Position numbers and translations under genes: made by a program
Part shown: positions 52,547 through 61,505 of the stretch, piece by piece
How positions within the stretch are numbered: the first letter of the stretch is position 1
How the letters are laid out: each line of letters starts with the position of its first letter
Notes under the pieces: generated by a model
The model's input: only the letters and a program-made list of their open reading frames with translations
What the model was told of the DNA's origin: nothing
Databases searched by the model: none
NCBI GenBank assembly: GCA_016197205.1
Contig: JACPWG010000014.1
Location: 1 to 64,000, forward strand
Reading direction: 5' to 3'
DNA from: Planctomycetota bacterium
Lineage (GTDB): Bacteria; Planctomycetota; MHYJ01; WSZJ01; JACPWG01
Length of the DNA stretch: 64,000 nucleotides

Positions 52547-52615
52547 GTGGTCGGTCGCGCGGGCCGGAGGCCCGCGCCCCCAGGAGTCGTGCCTGGACTT
52601 CGTCAACGCGCCGCT
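52547..52615 (+). repeat. Family A short repeat at the yfbK break point
   Basis: It shares GTGGTCGGTCGCGCGGGCCG and the right end CTGGACTTCGTCAACG with the 129-bp element, but the left inverted end is missing. A second right-end-like piece (CTTCGTCAACGCGTCGCTAG, 52737-52756) touches the acyl-CoA dehydrogenase stop codon. Confidence 0.7.
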
Positions 52616-52752
52616 GGTTGCCGTGGGCTCACGGTCCGCGAAGACCAAGAGAGCTGTCCGTAGTTCCGCCTTCGGGCGGCTCGTCGGACCGCAACGCTGT
52701 GGGCCGCGGAGCCGTTGGAGCGAAAGAGGATCCGCTCTTCGTCAACGCGTCG

Positions 52753-53943
52753 CTAGTACGACCGCGGCAGGCTGAGGACGTGCTCGCCCACGAAATTCAG
52801 GATCATCTCCTTGGTCACCGGCGCCGTGCGAAGGAGACGCGCGGCCTCCCAGAGGTGGACGATGCCGTACTCCTCGGAGAACCCGTAGCCGCCGAGCGTT
52901 TCGATCGCACGGTCGGCGGCGTCGATCGCGAGATCCGCGGCCGTGTACTTCGCCATGTTCGCGTACGCGCCGACCTCGGCCGGGTCCTTCCCCTGGTCGA
53001 AGGCCCACGCGGCGCGGTAGGTGAGCAGGCGCGCGCCGTCGAGCCGGATGCGCGCGTCGGCGAGCGGGTGCTGGATCGCCTGGTAGGCGCCGATCGGGCC
53101 CTTGCCGAAGACGTTGCGCTTGCGCGCGTAGTCGCACGCGCGGTCGAGGAGGTAGCGCGTCATGCCGCAGGCGATGGCCGCGGCGAGGATGCGTTCGGGG
53201 TTCAGGGAGTTGAAGAGCGCCTCCGCGCCCTCGTGCTCCTTGCCGACGCGCTGGCTCGCGGGGACGACGACGTCGTCCAGGAAGACGGTGAACTGCGAGT
53301 GCCCCTCGATGCCGCGGGTGGGAATCGGCCGCAGCTCGATCCCCTTCGACTTCGGGTCGACGAGCAGCACGGAGAAGCCGAACACTTTGGGGAGGCCGCG
53401 CGCCGTGACGTCCTCGGGGGTCATGGAGCGACAAGGCAGGAGCATGAGGTCGGCGCTGTCGGCCCCGGTGATGAACGTCTTCTGGCCCGTCACGCGGTAC
53501 GTGTCCCCGTCGCGGCGGGCGAACGTGCGGAGGCGGAACGTATTCGACCCCGCGTCCGGCTCGGTGAGCGCGAAGCAGAGCTTGGTCTTGCCTTCGGCGA
53601 CGCCCGGGAGGACCTTGCGCTTCAGGGCCTCGTCCGCGTTCCGGAGGATGCAGAGCGCGTCCATGACGGTCACGACGTGGAGCGCGCTCGCGTAGCCCGC
53701 GGAGCCCAGCTCCTCCATGCCGAGAGCGAAGGGCAGGAGGCCGAGGCCCGTGCCGCCGTATTCCTCGGGGAGGACCGAGCCGACGAAGCCCGCGTCGGCG
53801 AGGTCGGTCCACAACTCCTCGGGATAGTGCTTGTCGTTGAAGATCTGCTTGAGGAGCTGGGCGCGCCTCGGCTCGTGCTTCTTGACGACCTGTTTCACGG
53901 CGTCGACGACGGCCGTTTGTTCCCCGGTCAGCGTGAAGTCCAT
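52753..53943 (-). CDS. Acyl-CoA dehydrogenase family flavoprotein
   Basis: 396 residues from ATG 53941-53943. The domain order is standard: N-terminal helices (MDFTLTGEQTAVVDAVKQVV), middle beta domain with FALTEPDAGSNTFRLRTFAR and TGQKTFITGADSADLMLL, and C-terminal helices with GMTRYLLDRACDYARKRNVF and DRAIETLGGYGFSEEYGIVH. Where most members have the EGT/S segment carrying the catalytic base, this one has LRTAPVTKEMIL, so base position and substrate may differ. It oxidises an acyl-CoA with FAD and electron transfer flavoprotein. It overlaps truA by 16 bp. No other beta-oxidation genes are near. Confidence 0.9.
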   Translation of the reverse strand: MDFTLTGEQTAVVDAVKQVVKKHEPRRAQLLKQIFNDKHYPEELWTDLADAGFVGSVLPEEYGGTGLGLLPFALGMEELGSAGYASALHVVTVMDALCILRNADEALKRKVLPGVAEGKTKLCFALTEPDAGSNTFRLRTFARRDGDTYRVTGQKTFITGADSADLMLLPCRSMTPEDVTARGLPKVFGFSVLLVDPKSKGIELRPIPTRGIEGHSQFTVFLDDVVVPASQRVGKEHEGAEALFNSLNPERILAAAIACGMTRYLLDRACDYARKRNVFGKGPIGAYQAIQHPLADARIRLDGARLLTYRAAWAFDQGKDPAEVGAYANMAKYTAADLAIDAADRAIETLGGYGFSEEYGIVHLWEAARLLRTAPVTKEMILNFVGEHVLSLPRSY

Positions 53944-54737
53944 GTCGCCTCCTTCCTCTCGCTCGGCGTGGCGGTTTCGTAAAAAACGCGCATCAAGTAG
54001 AGCCCCTGGGCCGGCGCGACCGGGCCGGCGCGGCGGCGGTCGCGCGATTGGAGGATCTCGGGCAGGGCCTCGGGCGAGAGCGCGCCCTTGCCCACCCACC
54101 ACAGCGTCCCGACGATCGTGCGCACCATGTTGTAGAGAAAGCCCGTCCCGGCGACGTCGAAGAGCACCGAGTCCCCCTCCTGCACGATGTCGAGGGACGT
54201 GATTTCGCGGACGGTCGATTTTTTCTTGCCGGTCTGCGTGCCGAGCGCCTTGAAGTCCTGCTTGCCGACCAGGTGGGCCGCTGCGGCGCGCATCCGGTCG
54301 AGGTCGAGCGGCGTATGGATCCACCAGCAGCGGTTCCAGTCCAGGGCGCTCGGGACGCCCCGGTGGAGGATGCGATACCGGTAGAGCTTCCCTCGGGCGT
54401 GGAATTGCGCGTGAAAGTCCGGCGACGCTTCTTCGCAGGCGAGCACGACGATGTCGCGCGGGAGGTGTGCGTTGAGCGCGAAGGGAAACCGGTCGGCGGG
54501 GATGCGCGAGCGGGTGCGGAAATTGGCGACCTGGCCCATGGCGTGGACGCCGGCGTCGGTGCGGCCGGCGGCGTAGACGATCGCGACTTCGGAGGTCACC
54601 GCGGCGATCGCGGCCACGAGCTTTTGCTGCACGGTGCCGCCGCCGCGCTGGGCCTGCCAGCCGAAATAGGCGGTGCCGTCATATTCGAGCGTCACGCGGA
54701 GGTTTCGAAGGGGGGAGTCCGGGGAGTGGCCGCGCAT
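53928..54737 (-). CDS. truA: tRNA pseudouridine(38-40) synthase
   Basis: 269 residues from ATG 54735-54737. The start LRVTLEYDGTAYFGWQAQ is diagnostic. The catalytic aspartate is D61 in GRTDAGVHAMGQV, and later motifs are FHAQFHARGKLYRYRI, WWIHTPLDLDRM and GTGFLYNMVRTIVGTL. It isomerises uridines in the anticodon stem-loop. Length is normal. Its 3' end overlaps the acyl-CoA dehydrogenase start, so translation may be coupled. Confidence 0.96.
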   Translation of the reverse strand: MRGHSPDSPLRNLRVTLEYDGTAYFGWQAQRGGGTVQQKLVAAIAAVTSEVAIVYAAGRTDAGVHAMGQVANFRTRSRIPADRFPFALNAHLPRDIVVLACEEASPDFHAQFHARGKLYRYRILHRGVPSALDWNRCWWIHTPLDLDRMRAAAAHLVGKQDFKALGTQTGKKKSTVREITSLDIVQEGDSVLFDVAGTGFLYNMVRTIVGTLWWVGKGALSPEALPEILQSRDRRRAGPVAPAQGLYLMRVFYETATPSERKEATWTSR

Positions 54738-54739
54738 GC

Positions 54740-55045
54740 TCACCGCTCCCGTCGTCGGGCGGGAAAAAGGAAGGCGCAGAGGTCGAGGCCGAAGTAGCGG
54801 CACACGGAGAGGAGCAGGAGGGAGGCGACGAACTCGTCGAGGTTGCCGAGGAAGGGGACGTCGTCGGGGAGCAGCTCCCCGAGGCGACCTCCCACGATGC
54901 GACCGGGGATGTCGCCGCGCCCCACGTTGAGGAGATAGAAGACGGACACGACGCCCACGCCCCAGACCAACACGGCGCGGCCGAACTCGCCGAGGAGGGG
55001 GCCCGGGCCGGACTCGGCGGAGGGGACCGGGCTCGGCTCAGTCAT
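54740..55045 (-). CDS. Small membrane protein, DUF1232/YkvA-like pattern
   Basis: The product is 101 residues. Two hydrophobic segments (AVLVWGVGVVSVFYLLNVG and FVASLLLLSVCRYFGLDLCA) surround LGELLPDDVPFLGNLDEF, which resembles the DUF1232 motif 'D-PDxIPxxGxLDD'. It starts inside the end of the TPR gene (8-bp overlap) and ends two bases before truA. Function unknown. Confidence 0.7.
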   Translation of the reverse strand: MTEPSPVPSAESGPGPLLGEFGRAVLVWGVGVVSVFYLLNVGRGDIPGRIVGGRLGELLPDDVPFLGNLDEFVASLLLLSVCRYFGLDLCAFLFPARRRER

Positions 55046-56231
55046 CCTGGCGGCCCTGAATCGAGCGGGCGATCTCCTTCACGCGAGGCAGCAGGTCGAG
55101 GTACTCCTGCTCCGAAGCGAAGGTGAGATAAAGAATCTTGTTCGGGCCGCCGCCGGCGCCTGTCGCACGCTCTTCGAGGAGCTCGTAGACCCGCTCGGGC
55201 GAATTGAAACGGGTGAACTGGAGCACCACGGTGCCGATCGGGTGGTCCGGCTTGTCGGCCCTCCGCAGGACGCGAAAGCGGAAGACCGGGTAGGCGTCTC
55301 CCTGGCGGTCGAGCCGTTCGGAGACGAGCAGGAAGAGGTCGCCCATGTCGATCAGGTCGATGTCCGACTCGGTCCACGCCTTGAACTTGGGGTCCTTCGT
55401 GACGGCGTAGAGCTGAACGAGCGCGCGGCGGTAGGCGCGGGCTTCGTCGTAGCGTCCGGTCGCGGTGAGGCACTGGATGAGTGGGGGATGCTGATCCCAC
55501 GCGCCGGGCGTTTTCTGCACGAGCGGCAGAAACTGGTCGACCGCCTCCGAGTACCGGCCGGTGGACTTGAGGACGAGGCCGAGGCCGAAGTGCGCATCCG
55601 CGTACTCCGGCTGCAGCTTGAGGGCACGGCGGTAGTGCAGCTCGGCCGGCTCGACCGCGTCCACCTTCAGGCAGGCGAACGCGTACAGGTTGTGCCCCTC
55701 GGCCGCCTCCGGTCGCGCCTCGACGGCGGCCTTCAACTCGGCGCAGGCCTCTTCCAGCCGCCCGGCCTTCAAGTAGAATTGGCCGAGGGCCAGGTGCGCG
55801 AGGTAAAAGCCCGTGTCCAGGTGCACGGCCGCCTGGAGCTCCTTTTCGAATTCCGCCCCCTGGAGGAGACGTCCGTAGAGGTAGTGGGCCGCGGGCGAGA
55901 GGGGCTCGCGAACGAGGCGGGCCTTGTATTCGGAGAGGAGGCGCTCGGACTGCTTGAGCCGCCGCAGCGTGTTCTGGTAGCCGCGGTGGGCCTCGAGGTC
56001 GGTGGGATCGGCCTTGATCGCCTCTTCAAAGGCGGGCCCCGCCTGCTCGACATGGCCCTCGCGGAGAAGACGCTCGGCGCGTGCGCGCGGCGCTTCGGGG
56101 GCGGAGGGCTTCTTCGGCGGGTCCTCGCACCGCCCCTCGGGCGGCGCGGAGAGGGAGAAGAGGAGCGCCAGAAGGGCGGCACCCAGAGCGGCGCGGCGGG
56201 GCGGAACCGAGGGGAGCGGACGAACGCGCAT
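55038..56231 (-). CDS. Secreted TPR protein
   Basis: 397 residues from ATG 56229-56231. A signal peptide (RRAALGAALLALLFSLSAPP) is followed by about seven TPR units (residues 45-290: VEQAGPAFEEAIKADPTDLE, YLAHLALGQFYLKAGRLEEA, LHYRRALKLQPEYADAHFGL). A C-terminal domain of about 100 residues (LDRQGDAYPVFRFRVLRRAD, EQEYLDLLPRVKEIARSI) is not recognised. It is probably periplasmic. The gene is 17 bp downstream of asd and overlaps the next small gene. Confidence 0.85.
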   Translation of the reverse strand: MRVRPLPSVPPRRAALGAALLALLFSLSAPPEGRCEDPPKKPSAPEAPRARAERLLREGHVEQAGPAFEEAIKADPTDLEAHRGYQNTLRRLKQSERLLSEYKARLVREPLSPAAHYLYGRLLQGAEFEKELQAAVHLDTGFYLAHLALGQFYLKAGRLEEACAELKAAVEARPEAAEGHNLYAFACLKVDAVEPAELHYRRALKLQPEYADAHFGLGLVLKSTGRYSEAVDQFLPLVQKTPGAWDQHPPLIQCLTATGRYDEARAYRRALVQLYAVTKDPKFKAWTESDIDLIDMGDLFLLVSERLDRQGDAYPVFRFRVLRRADKPDHPIGTVVLQFTRFNSPERVYELLEERATGAGGGPNKILYLTFASEQEYLDLLPRVKEIARSIQGRQDD

Positions 56232-56248
56232 GGCCAGCGCCTCCGGGA

Positions 56249-57253
56249 TCAGAGGAGGTGTTCGGCGATCTGGACCGCGTTCAGGGCGGCTCCCTTGAGC
56301 AGATTGTCGCTCACGATCCAGAGGTTGAGGCCGTTGGGGATGGAGGAGTCTTCGCGGATGCGGCCGACGTAGACGGGATCCTTGCCGGCGGCGAGGGTGG
56401 CGAGCGGGTAGAGCTGGTTCGCGGGGTCGTCGACGACGGCGACGCCTTTCGCGCGGACGAGAGCCTCGCGCGCCTGCGCCGCGGTCACCTTTCGCTCCGT
56501 CTCGACGTTCACGGACTCGGAATGCGCGCGAAGGACCGGGACGCGCACGCAGGTGGCCGAGACGCCGATCGACGGCTCCTCGAGGATCTTCCGGGTCTCG
56601 TTTACCATCTTCAGTTCCTCGACGGTGTGCCCGCCGTCGAGGAACGCGGCCTTCTGCGGGATCTGCGGGACGGCATTGAACGCGATCTGGTGCGGGAAGA
56701 TGTCGCGAACAAACGTGCGCTTGGAGAGGACGGAGCGGGTTTCCTCCTCCAACTCCGCCATGGCGCGCGCTCCGGCGCCGGAAACGGACTGGAAAGTGGT
56801 GACGACCACGCGGCGGACCTTGCCGAGGTCGTGGAGGGGCTTGAGCGCGACCACCAGTTGGATCGTCGAGCAGTTGGGGTTCGCGAGGATGCCGCGGTGC
56901 TCGCGGATCCGGTGGGGGTTGACCTCGGGGACGACGAGGGGCGTGCCTGGGTCCATTCGGAAGGCGCTGGTGTTGTCGATGCAGACCGCGCCGGCCCGGG
57001 CCGCCAGGGGGCAGAACTCGGCGGAGACGGAGGAGCCGGCGGAGAAAAGGGCGATCTCGATGCCGGCGAAGGCCTCGGGGGTGACCGGCTCGACGGCGAT
57101 TTCGGTATCGGCGAAGCGGAGTTTCTTGCCCTTGGAGCGGGCGGAGGCGAGCAGCCGGAGCGAGCGGACGGGAAAGCCGCGGCTGTGAAGCACGCGGAGC
57201 ATTTCGAGCCCGACAGCGCCCGTGGCGCCGACGACGGCGACCGTCTTGGACAT
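56249..57253 (-). CDS. asd: Aspartate-semialdehyde dehydrogenase
   Basis: 334 residues. The NADP motif is VAVVGATGAVGLEML at the N-terminus. The catalytic cysteine is C128 in ILANPNCSTIQLVVALKPL. The active-site segment is ATCVRVPVLRAHSESVNVET with the conserved His, and the C-terminal helix ends SDNLLKGAALNAVQIAEHLL. It converts aspartyl phosphate to aspartate semialdehyde for lysine/diaminopimelate, threonine and methionine. The start MSKTVAV fits the family. Confidence 0.96.
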   Translation of the reverse strand: MSKTVAVVGATGAVGLEMLRVLHSRGFPVRSLRLLASARSKGKKLRFADTEIAVEPVTPEAFAGIEIALFSAGSSVSAEFCPLAARAGAVCIDNTSAFRMDPGTPLVVPEVNPHRIREHRGILANPNCSTIQLVVALKPLHDLGKVRRVVVTTFQSVSGAGARAMAELEEETRSVLSKRTFVRDIFPHQIAFNAVPQIPQKAAFLDGGHTVEELKMVNETRKILEEPSIGVSATCVRVPVLRAHSESVNVETERKVTAAQAREALVRAKGVAVVDDPANQLYPLATLAAGKDPVYVGRIREDSSIPNGLNLWIVSDNLLKGAALNAVQIAEHLL

Positions 57254-57391
57254 GGAAGGAAGCTCCGATCGGTCCCGCCTCCCGCGCAGTGAGTGATGGA
57301 GGTGCGGAGGAGCACGGGAAGTCGTTCCGAGGGGGCGGGATTATAGCAGAGGGAGGACGGAGTGGGGAAGGATTTCGCGAGGGCGCGCGAC

Positions 57392-57910
57392 CTACTCGGT
57401 GGCGGCGGCGGGCGTGCCCGAGGAGGTCGGCTCCGACCGGACGAAGTGGCCGCTTTTGCCGCCGGATTTCTCGAGGAGGCGAAGCTCGGTGACGACCACC
57501 TCGCGGTCGATGGCCTTCACCATGTCGTAGAGAGTGAGGCCGGCGACGGCGGCGGCGGTCATCGCCTCCATTTCGACGCCGGTGCGGTCGGTCGCGGTGA
57601 CCGTCGCCCGGATCCCGATGCGGTCCGGGCCGAGCACGGAAAAATCCACGGCGATGCTGGTGACGCGCAAGGGGTGGCAGAGGGGGATCAGCTCCGAGGT
57701 GCGCTTGGCCCCCTGGATGCCGGCGATGCGCGCGGTCTCGAAGACGTTCCCCTTCGCGATCGCGTTCGACTGGATGGCGCGGAGCGTGGCCGGCTGGAGC
57801 ACGACCGTGGCGGCCGCGACGGCCCGACGTTCGGTGATTTCCTTCCGTCCCACGTCGACCATGCGGACGTGGCCTTCCGGGGTGAGGTGCGTGAGAGCGT
57901 CGTCGGGCAT
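57392..57910 (-). CDS. moaC: Cyclic pyranopterin monophosphate synthase (molybdenum cofactor step 1)
   Basis: 172 residues. The conserved start MVDVGRKEITERRAVA, the block GIQGAKRTSELIPLCHPLRV (Lys-Thr-Ser and the PLCHP motif), DRTGVEMEAMTAAAVAGLTL and YDMVKAIDREV all match MoaC. It acts after MoaA in making cyclic pyranopterin. No other moa/moe gene is present, so the pathway is dispersed. Confidence 0.95.
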   Translation of the reverse strand: MPDDALTHLTPEGHVRMVDVGRKEITERRAVAAATVVLQPATLRAIQSNAIAKGNVFETARIAGIQGAKRTSELIPLCHPLRVTSIAVDFSVLGPDRIGIRATVTATDRTGVEMEAMTAAAVAGLTLYDMVKAIDREVVVTELRLLEKSGGKSGHFVRSEPTSSGTPAAATE

Positions 57911-57974
57911 GGGGTCCCTCGTCGGGAGAATCGAGTGTGGTTGCGAGGGTTCTCCTGGGATCGACCACCACGGG

Positions 57975-58055
57975 AACCACAGATTTCACAGATGCTACGG
58001 GATTTCACAGATTACGAATCTGTGAAATCGTCGTCAATCTGTGAAATCTGTGGTT
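57975..58055. repeat. 81-bp palindromic repeat (family C), copy 2
   Basis: Same length as 28884-28964 and about 90 percent identical. It starts AACCACAGATTTCACAGATG and shares ATTACGAATCTGTGAAATCG at the centre. It lies between moaC and the end of the PDZ cluster. Confidence 0.85.
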
Positions 58056-58098
58056 TCGTCCTCCGTCAGCCGCGGCACGATCCCACAAGGACTCGCTA

Positions 58099-59610
58099 TC
58101 ACTTGAACTCGGTATGGACGTTGAGGAACTCGGTCTTGGTGCCGCGGAGGACGAAGAGGACGACGGAGGGGCGTTTTTCGGCGCGGGCCTTGGCCAGCAG
58201 GGCCTGGAAGGAGGCCACGTCCGAGACGTCCTGGTCGTCGACCTTGCGAATGATGTCGCCGGCCTGCACGTGCGCGAGGCTGGCCCACCCCGCACGCTCG
58301 ACGCCGGTCACGCGCACGCCGGTCGTGCGATAGTCCAACTTGAGGTTGAGGAGGACGTCGCGGGTAAGCTCCTTGTACTTCAACCCGAAGTCCTTCTCGT
58401 CGCGCTCCTGGACCTCCTGCTCCCCCGGCGGGACCTCCTCGAGCGTGACGACGTGCGTGGACTCCGCGTACTTGCCTTCCGCCCCGCGGCGAAGGACGAC
58501 GAGCTGGACCTCCTTGCCGGGTCCCGCCCGTTTGATCAGCCGGAGGAAGCGCGGCAGGTCGCGGTCCTCGTCCACATCGAGGTCCTTGCCGTCGAAACGG
58601 ACGAGGAGGTCCCCGTCGCGGAGGCCACCGCGTTCGGCCGGGGAGCCGTCGAGCACTTCGCCGACGAGCACCCCTTTCCGGCCGCCGACGCCCAGGGCCT
58701 CCGCCAGCTCCCGGGTAAGCGCCTGGAGGGCTGGCTGATGGAGCCCCAGCCAAGCCTTCTTCGCTTGAGGGGGATGCTTCACGAGGTCGGCCACCACGGA
58801 CGCCGGGTACAGGGTAGGGAGCGGGCTGACCCGCGGGGGCGGCGCGGGACGGCTGCCGCGGCCTGCGGCGGCGCCGGCGCCTTCGCGCGTCCCCGGGGCG
58901 GGCGCGGGCGCGGGGGGACGAAGGCCCACGAAGCCGACGAATGCGCCCTCCAGGGTCACCGCGGCGCCGCCGACGTAGTCGCCGACCGGGGTCTCTGTGC
59001 CGAGCAGAGGCCAGGGTTTTTCGAGGTGCGCGTTCACGCGCGTCAGGAGAAAGCGCGGGGCGTACCCGAACTCCGCGGACATCAGGGCGACGACCAGGAC
59101 CTCGCCCGCCAGCTCGGGCTTCGCCGCCCCGGCCGCGTCCAGGTAGGGTAAATCCCCTAGATGAACCCGAGCATCCTCTTCGAGCTGGAGGAGGGCGAGG
59201 TTCGTGTCCTCGTCGCGTCCGACGAACCGGGCGTGCGCTTCCTTCCCGGAAGGGAGCTTGACCCGGTAGCGGTCGGGCCGGTCGAGTGTGACGCCGCCGC
59301 GGGTCACGGGGGCTTCGCCGGGCTCGACCTGGGAGCCGACGGCGACCAGCAGGCCGCCACGCTCGACGAGCACGGCGTCCGCGGTCCGCTCGCGCTCCTG
59401 CTCGCCGGCGAGTGCAACGGCCTCGGGCGGACCGGTCAGCTTGGGGTGCCAGCGGAGGGAGACGACGCAGGCGCGGGCCTTGTCGAAGGCGGCGACGATC
59501 CGGTCCCGGCGTTCGTCGGCGCGGGCGGAGGCGAGGGGGGCCAGGAGAAGGCCGAGGGCGGCCGTCACCAGCGCGGGCGCGGAGGCGGAGGCGAGTCGCG
59601 GGGGGTTCAT
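58099..59610 (-). CDS. Secreted HtrA-like pseudoprotease with two PDZ domains
   Basis: 503 residues from ATG 59608-59610, with signal peptide (LVTAALGLLLAPLASARA). The first half follows the trypsin-fold outline of HtrA (DEDTNLALLQLEEDA corresponds to the Asp segment). However, the His segment reads VLVERGGLLVAVGS without His, and the serine segment reads GDYVGGAAVTLEGAFVG instead of GNSGGP. Catalysis is therefore unlikely. Two PDZ-like domains follow (GVLVGEVLDGSPAERGGLRD and VRVTGVERAGWASLAHVQAG). It may bind substrates for the active neighbours. It is the last gene of the four-gene PDZ cluster. Confidence 0.85.
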   Translation of the reverse strand: MNPPRLASASAPALVTAALGLLLAPLASARADERRDRIVAAFDKARACVVSLRWHPKLTGPPEAVALAGEQERERTADAVLVERGGLLVAVGSQVEPGEAPVTRGGVTLDRPDRYRVKLPSGKEAHARFVGRDEDTNLALLQLEEDARVHLGDLPYLDAAGAAKPELAGEVLVVALMSAEFGYAPRFLLTRVNAHLEKPWPLLGTETPVGDYVGGAAVTLEGAFVGFVGLRPPAPAPAPGTREGAGAAAGRGSRPAPPPRVSPLPTLYPASVVADLVKHPPQAKKAWLGLHQPALQALTRELAEALGVGGRKGVLVGEVLDGSPAERGGLRDGDLLVRFDGKDLDVDEDRDLPRFLRLIKRAGPGKEVQLVVLRRGAEGKYAESTHVVTLEEVPPGEQEVQERDEKDFGLKYKELTRDVLLNLKLDYRTTGVRVTGVERAGWASLAHVQAGDIIRKVDDQDVSDVASFQALLAKARAEKRPSVVLFVLRGTKTEFLNVHTEFK

Positions 59611-59663
59611 GGCGTTCCTTGCTCGGGGGCGGTACTGAGGCCGAGGGGAGCGTCGGAGGCGGC

Positions 59664-59692
59664 GGGGCCGCGCGCTCACGGCCGCGGTTCCG
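59664..59692 (+). repeat. Degenerate single end of family E
   Basis: GGGGCCGCGCGCTCACGGCC then GCGGTTCCG. It lies between two of the PDZ protein genes. Confidence 0.45.
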
Positions 59693-59782
59693 TGCCGGTG
59701 GAGGCGCGGGTCGAAAGCCTGGCCCGCACGGTCTCCCCCCTCCGGGCGAAAAACAAAGCTCGGGCCGTCGAGGGACGACGCG

Positions 59783-61303
59783 TCACTGCACCGGGTCCGG
59801 CTTCTCGGCGTTCTCGGCGGGCGCGGGGGTCTCCTTGGCCACGGGCGCCGGTTCGGCGTCCCCGGCGGGGAGGAGCACAAGACGCGGATGACGGCCGCCC
59901 TTCAGCACCCGAAGAAGCACGCGCACCTTGGGACCGCGGGGGGCCTTCGCGGCGAGGTGACGAAAGACGTCCAGGTCGGTCACGGCCGCGCCCGACAGCT
60001 CGCGGATGACGTCTCCGTTCTCCAGCCCGACTCGCGAGGCCGCGCCCCCGGCCTTCGCGCCGGTGACGAGGACCCCGTTCGCGTCCTCGAGGCTCAGCTC
60101 CCGGGCCATCGTTCTCGTGATCTCCTTCACGGTCAGGCCCCAATCCTTGCACTCGAAGTCCTCGCCGGCGGCGCGCTCCAGCTCCTCGGTCTTGAGACGC
60201 GCTTCCTGCTCGCGATCGTCCCGCACGAACTTCACGACGACCTCGCGACCCACCGGGGTGTCCGCGACGCGCCGGGCGATGCCGGGAAGATCTTTCTTGA
60301 AACGGCCGTTCATCGGGCTGCCGTCGAATTCGACGACCACGTCGCCTGGGCGGAGGCCGGCCGCCGCCGCCGGAGAGGCGTCGACCACGCCGGCGACGAG
60401 CACGCCGCGCCCGCTCCCCGCCTTGAAATGTTCGCTGAACTCCTCGAGCGGCTGCCAGCTCACGCCGATCCACGAGCGCGTGACCTTGCCCTTCGCGATG
60501 AGCTGGTCCGCGACGGCGCGGACGATGTTGACCGGGATGGCGAAGCCGATCGCCTCCGCGCTCGTGTTGGCGCGGGCGTTGATGCCGACCACCTCCCCGT
60601 CGAGGTTCACCAGGGGCCCGCCGCTGTTGCCGGGATTGATGGCGGCGTCGGTTTGGATCCAGGTATTGAAGAGGCCGGTCTTCTGGAAGGACTCGATGTT
60701 CATGTCCTGGCCGAGCGGCCGGTCCCGTCGGCTCACGACGCCGAAGCTCACGGAGAAGCTGAGGGCGAGCGGGCTGCCCATGGCCATGACAAAGTCCCCC
60801 TCCTCGACCCGGTCCGAGTTGCCGAGCGAGGCCCAGGCCAAGGGCTCACCTTTCAACTCTTTCAGATGGAGGCGGATGACGGCGATGTCGGTCCAGGGAT
60901 CCGCTCCGACCAGTTCCGCGGAGAGGCGCGCCTCGCTGGAGAGCGTGCAGATGAGTTTCCGCGCCCGGCCGGCGACGTGGTAGTTGGTCAGGACGAAGCC
61001 TTCAGGGCTGATGATGACGCCGCTGCCCGTCGCGGTCCCGAGGACCTTCGAGCCGCCCCGGTACTCTTCGTAGACGGGCTGGATGTGCACGAGCGCCGGG
61101 AAGACCTTCGCCTTCGCCCGCTTGATGACGGCCTGAAGGTCGGGGGCCGCGGGCGCCGCGGCGACGGGGGGCGTTGCGGCCTGCGGAGGCGAACCGGCGG
61201 CGGGAGGGTCATCGGCTGCTGCGGGTGCGGCCGGGGGGAGCAGGACCAGCGAAAGGGCAAGCAGCGCGGAACAGCACGAGGCGAAGGAGAAGGGGCGTCG
61301 CAC
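59783..61303 (-). CDS. HtrA-type serine protease with two PDZ domains
   Basis: 506 residues from GTG 61301-61303, chosen for GAGGAGG seven bases upstream and because it yields a signal peptide (CCSALLALSLVLLPPAAPAA). The trypsin-like triad is complete: H109 (LTNYHVAG), D139 (WTDIAVIRL) and S227 (NPGNSGGPLVNL). PDZ1 starts at GRGVLVAGVVDASPAAAAGL and PDZ2 at GVLVTGAKAGGAASRVGLEN. It should degrade or refold damaged envelope proteins. A Pro/Ala-rich C-terminal tail follows PDZ2. A family A repeat lies between it and the next upstream gene. Confidence 0.92.
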   Translation of the reverse strand: MRRPFSFASCCSALLALSLVLLPPAAPAAADDPPAAGSPPQAATPPVAAAPAAPDLQAVIKRAKAKVFPALVHIQPVYEEYRGGSKVLGTATGSGVIISPEGFVLTNYHVAGRARKLICTLSSEARLSAELVGADPWTDIAVIRLHLKELKGEPLAWASLGNSDRVEEGDFVMAMGSPLALSFSVSFGVVSRRDRPLGQDMNIESFQKTGLFNTWIQTDAAINPGNSGGPLVNLDGEVVGINARANTSAEAIGFAIPVNIVRAVADQLIAKGKVTRSWIGVSWQPLEEFSEHFKAGSGRGVLVAGVVDASPAAAAGLRPGDVVVEFDGSPMNGRFKKDLPGIARRVADTPVGREVVVKFVRDDREQEARLKTEELERAAGEDFECKDWGLTVKEITRTMARELSLEDANGVLVTGAKAGGAASRVGLENGDVIRELSGAAVTDLDVFRHLAAKAPRGPKVRVLLRVLKGGRHPRLVLLPAGDAEPAPVAKETPAPAENAEKPDPVQ

Positions 61304-61377
61304 TCGGGGTGCCTCCTCGATCGGGGCGGTGTAGGGTCGCGGGCCGCGCCCACGAACAGCGGGTAGGGTCGTTCTCG

Positions 61378-61462
61378 CGGTCACGAAAAGTGGAAGACTG
61401 TCGCGGAGTCGCGCGGGCCGGAGGCCCGCGTCCCCAGGCATCGTGCTCGAGCTTCGTCACCG
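61378..61462 (+). repeat. Family A short element, 85-bp copy
   Basis: The ends are CGGTCACGAA (61378) and TTCGTCACCG (to 61462), inverted with one mismatch. The core GGGCCGGAGGCCCGCGTCCC is shared with 45764-45892. It sits upstream of one HtrA gene and downstream of the next. Confidence 0.7.
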
Positions 61463-61505
61463 GGGTGCGAACGTCGGCGGCTGAGGCCGGCGGGTGGCGC
61501 CGCGG

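Noticed and set aside
58099..59610. First reading of this gene as an active HtrA protease
   Set aside because: The segments aligned with the catalytic His and Ser lack both residues, so I call it a pseudoprotease.
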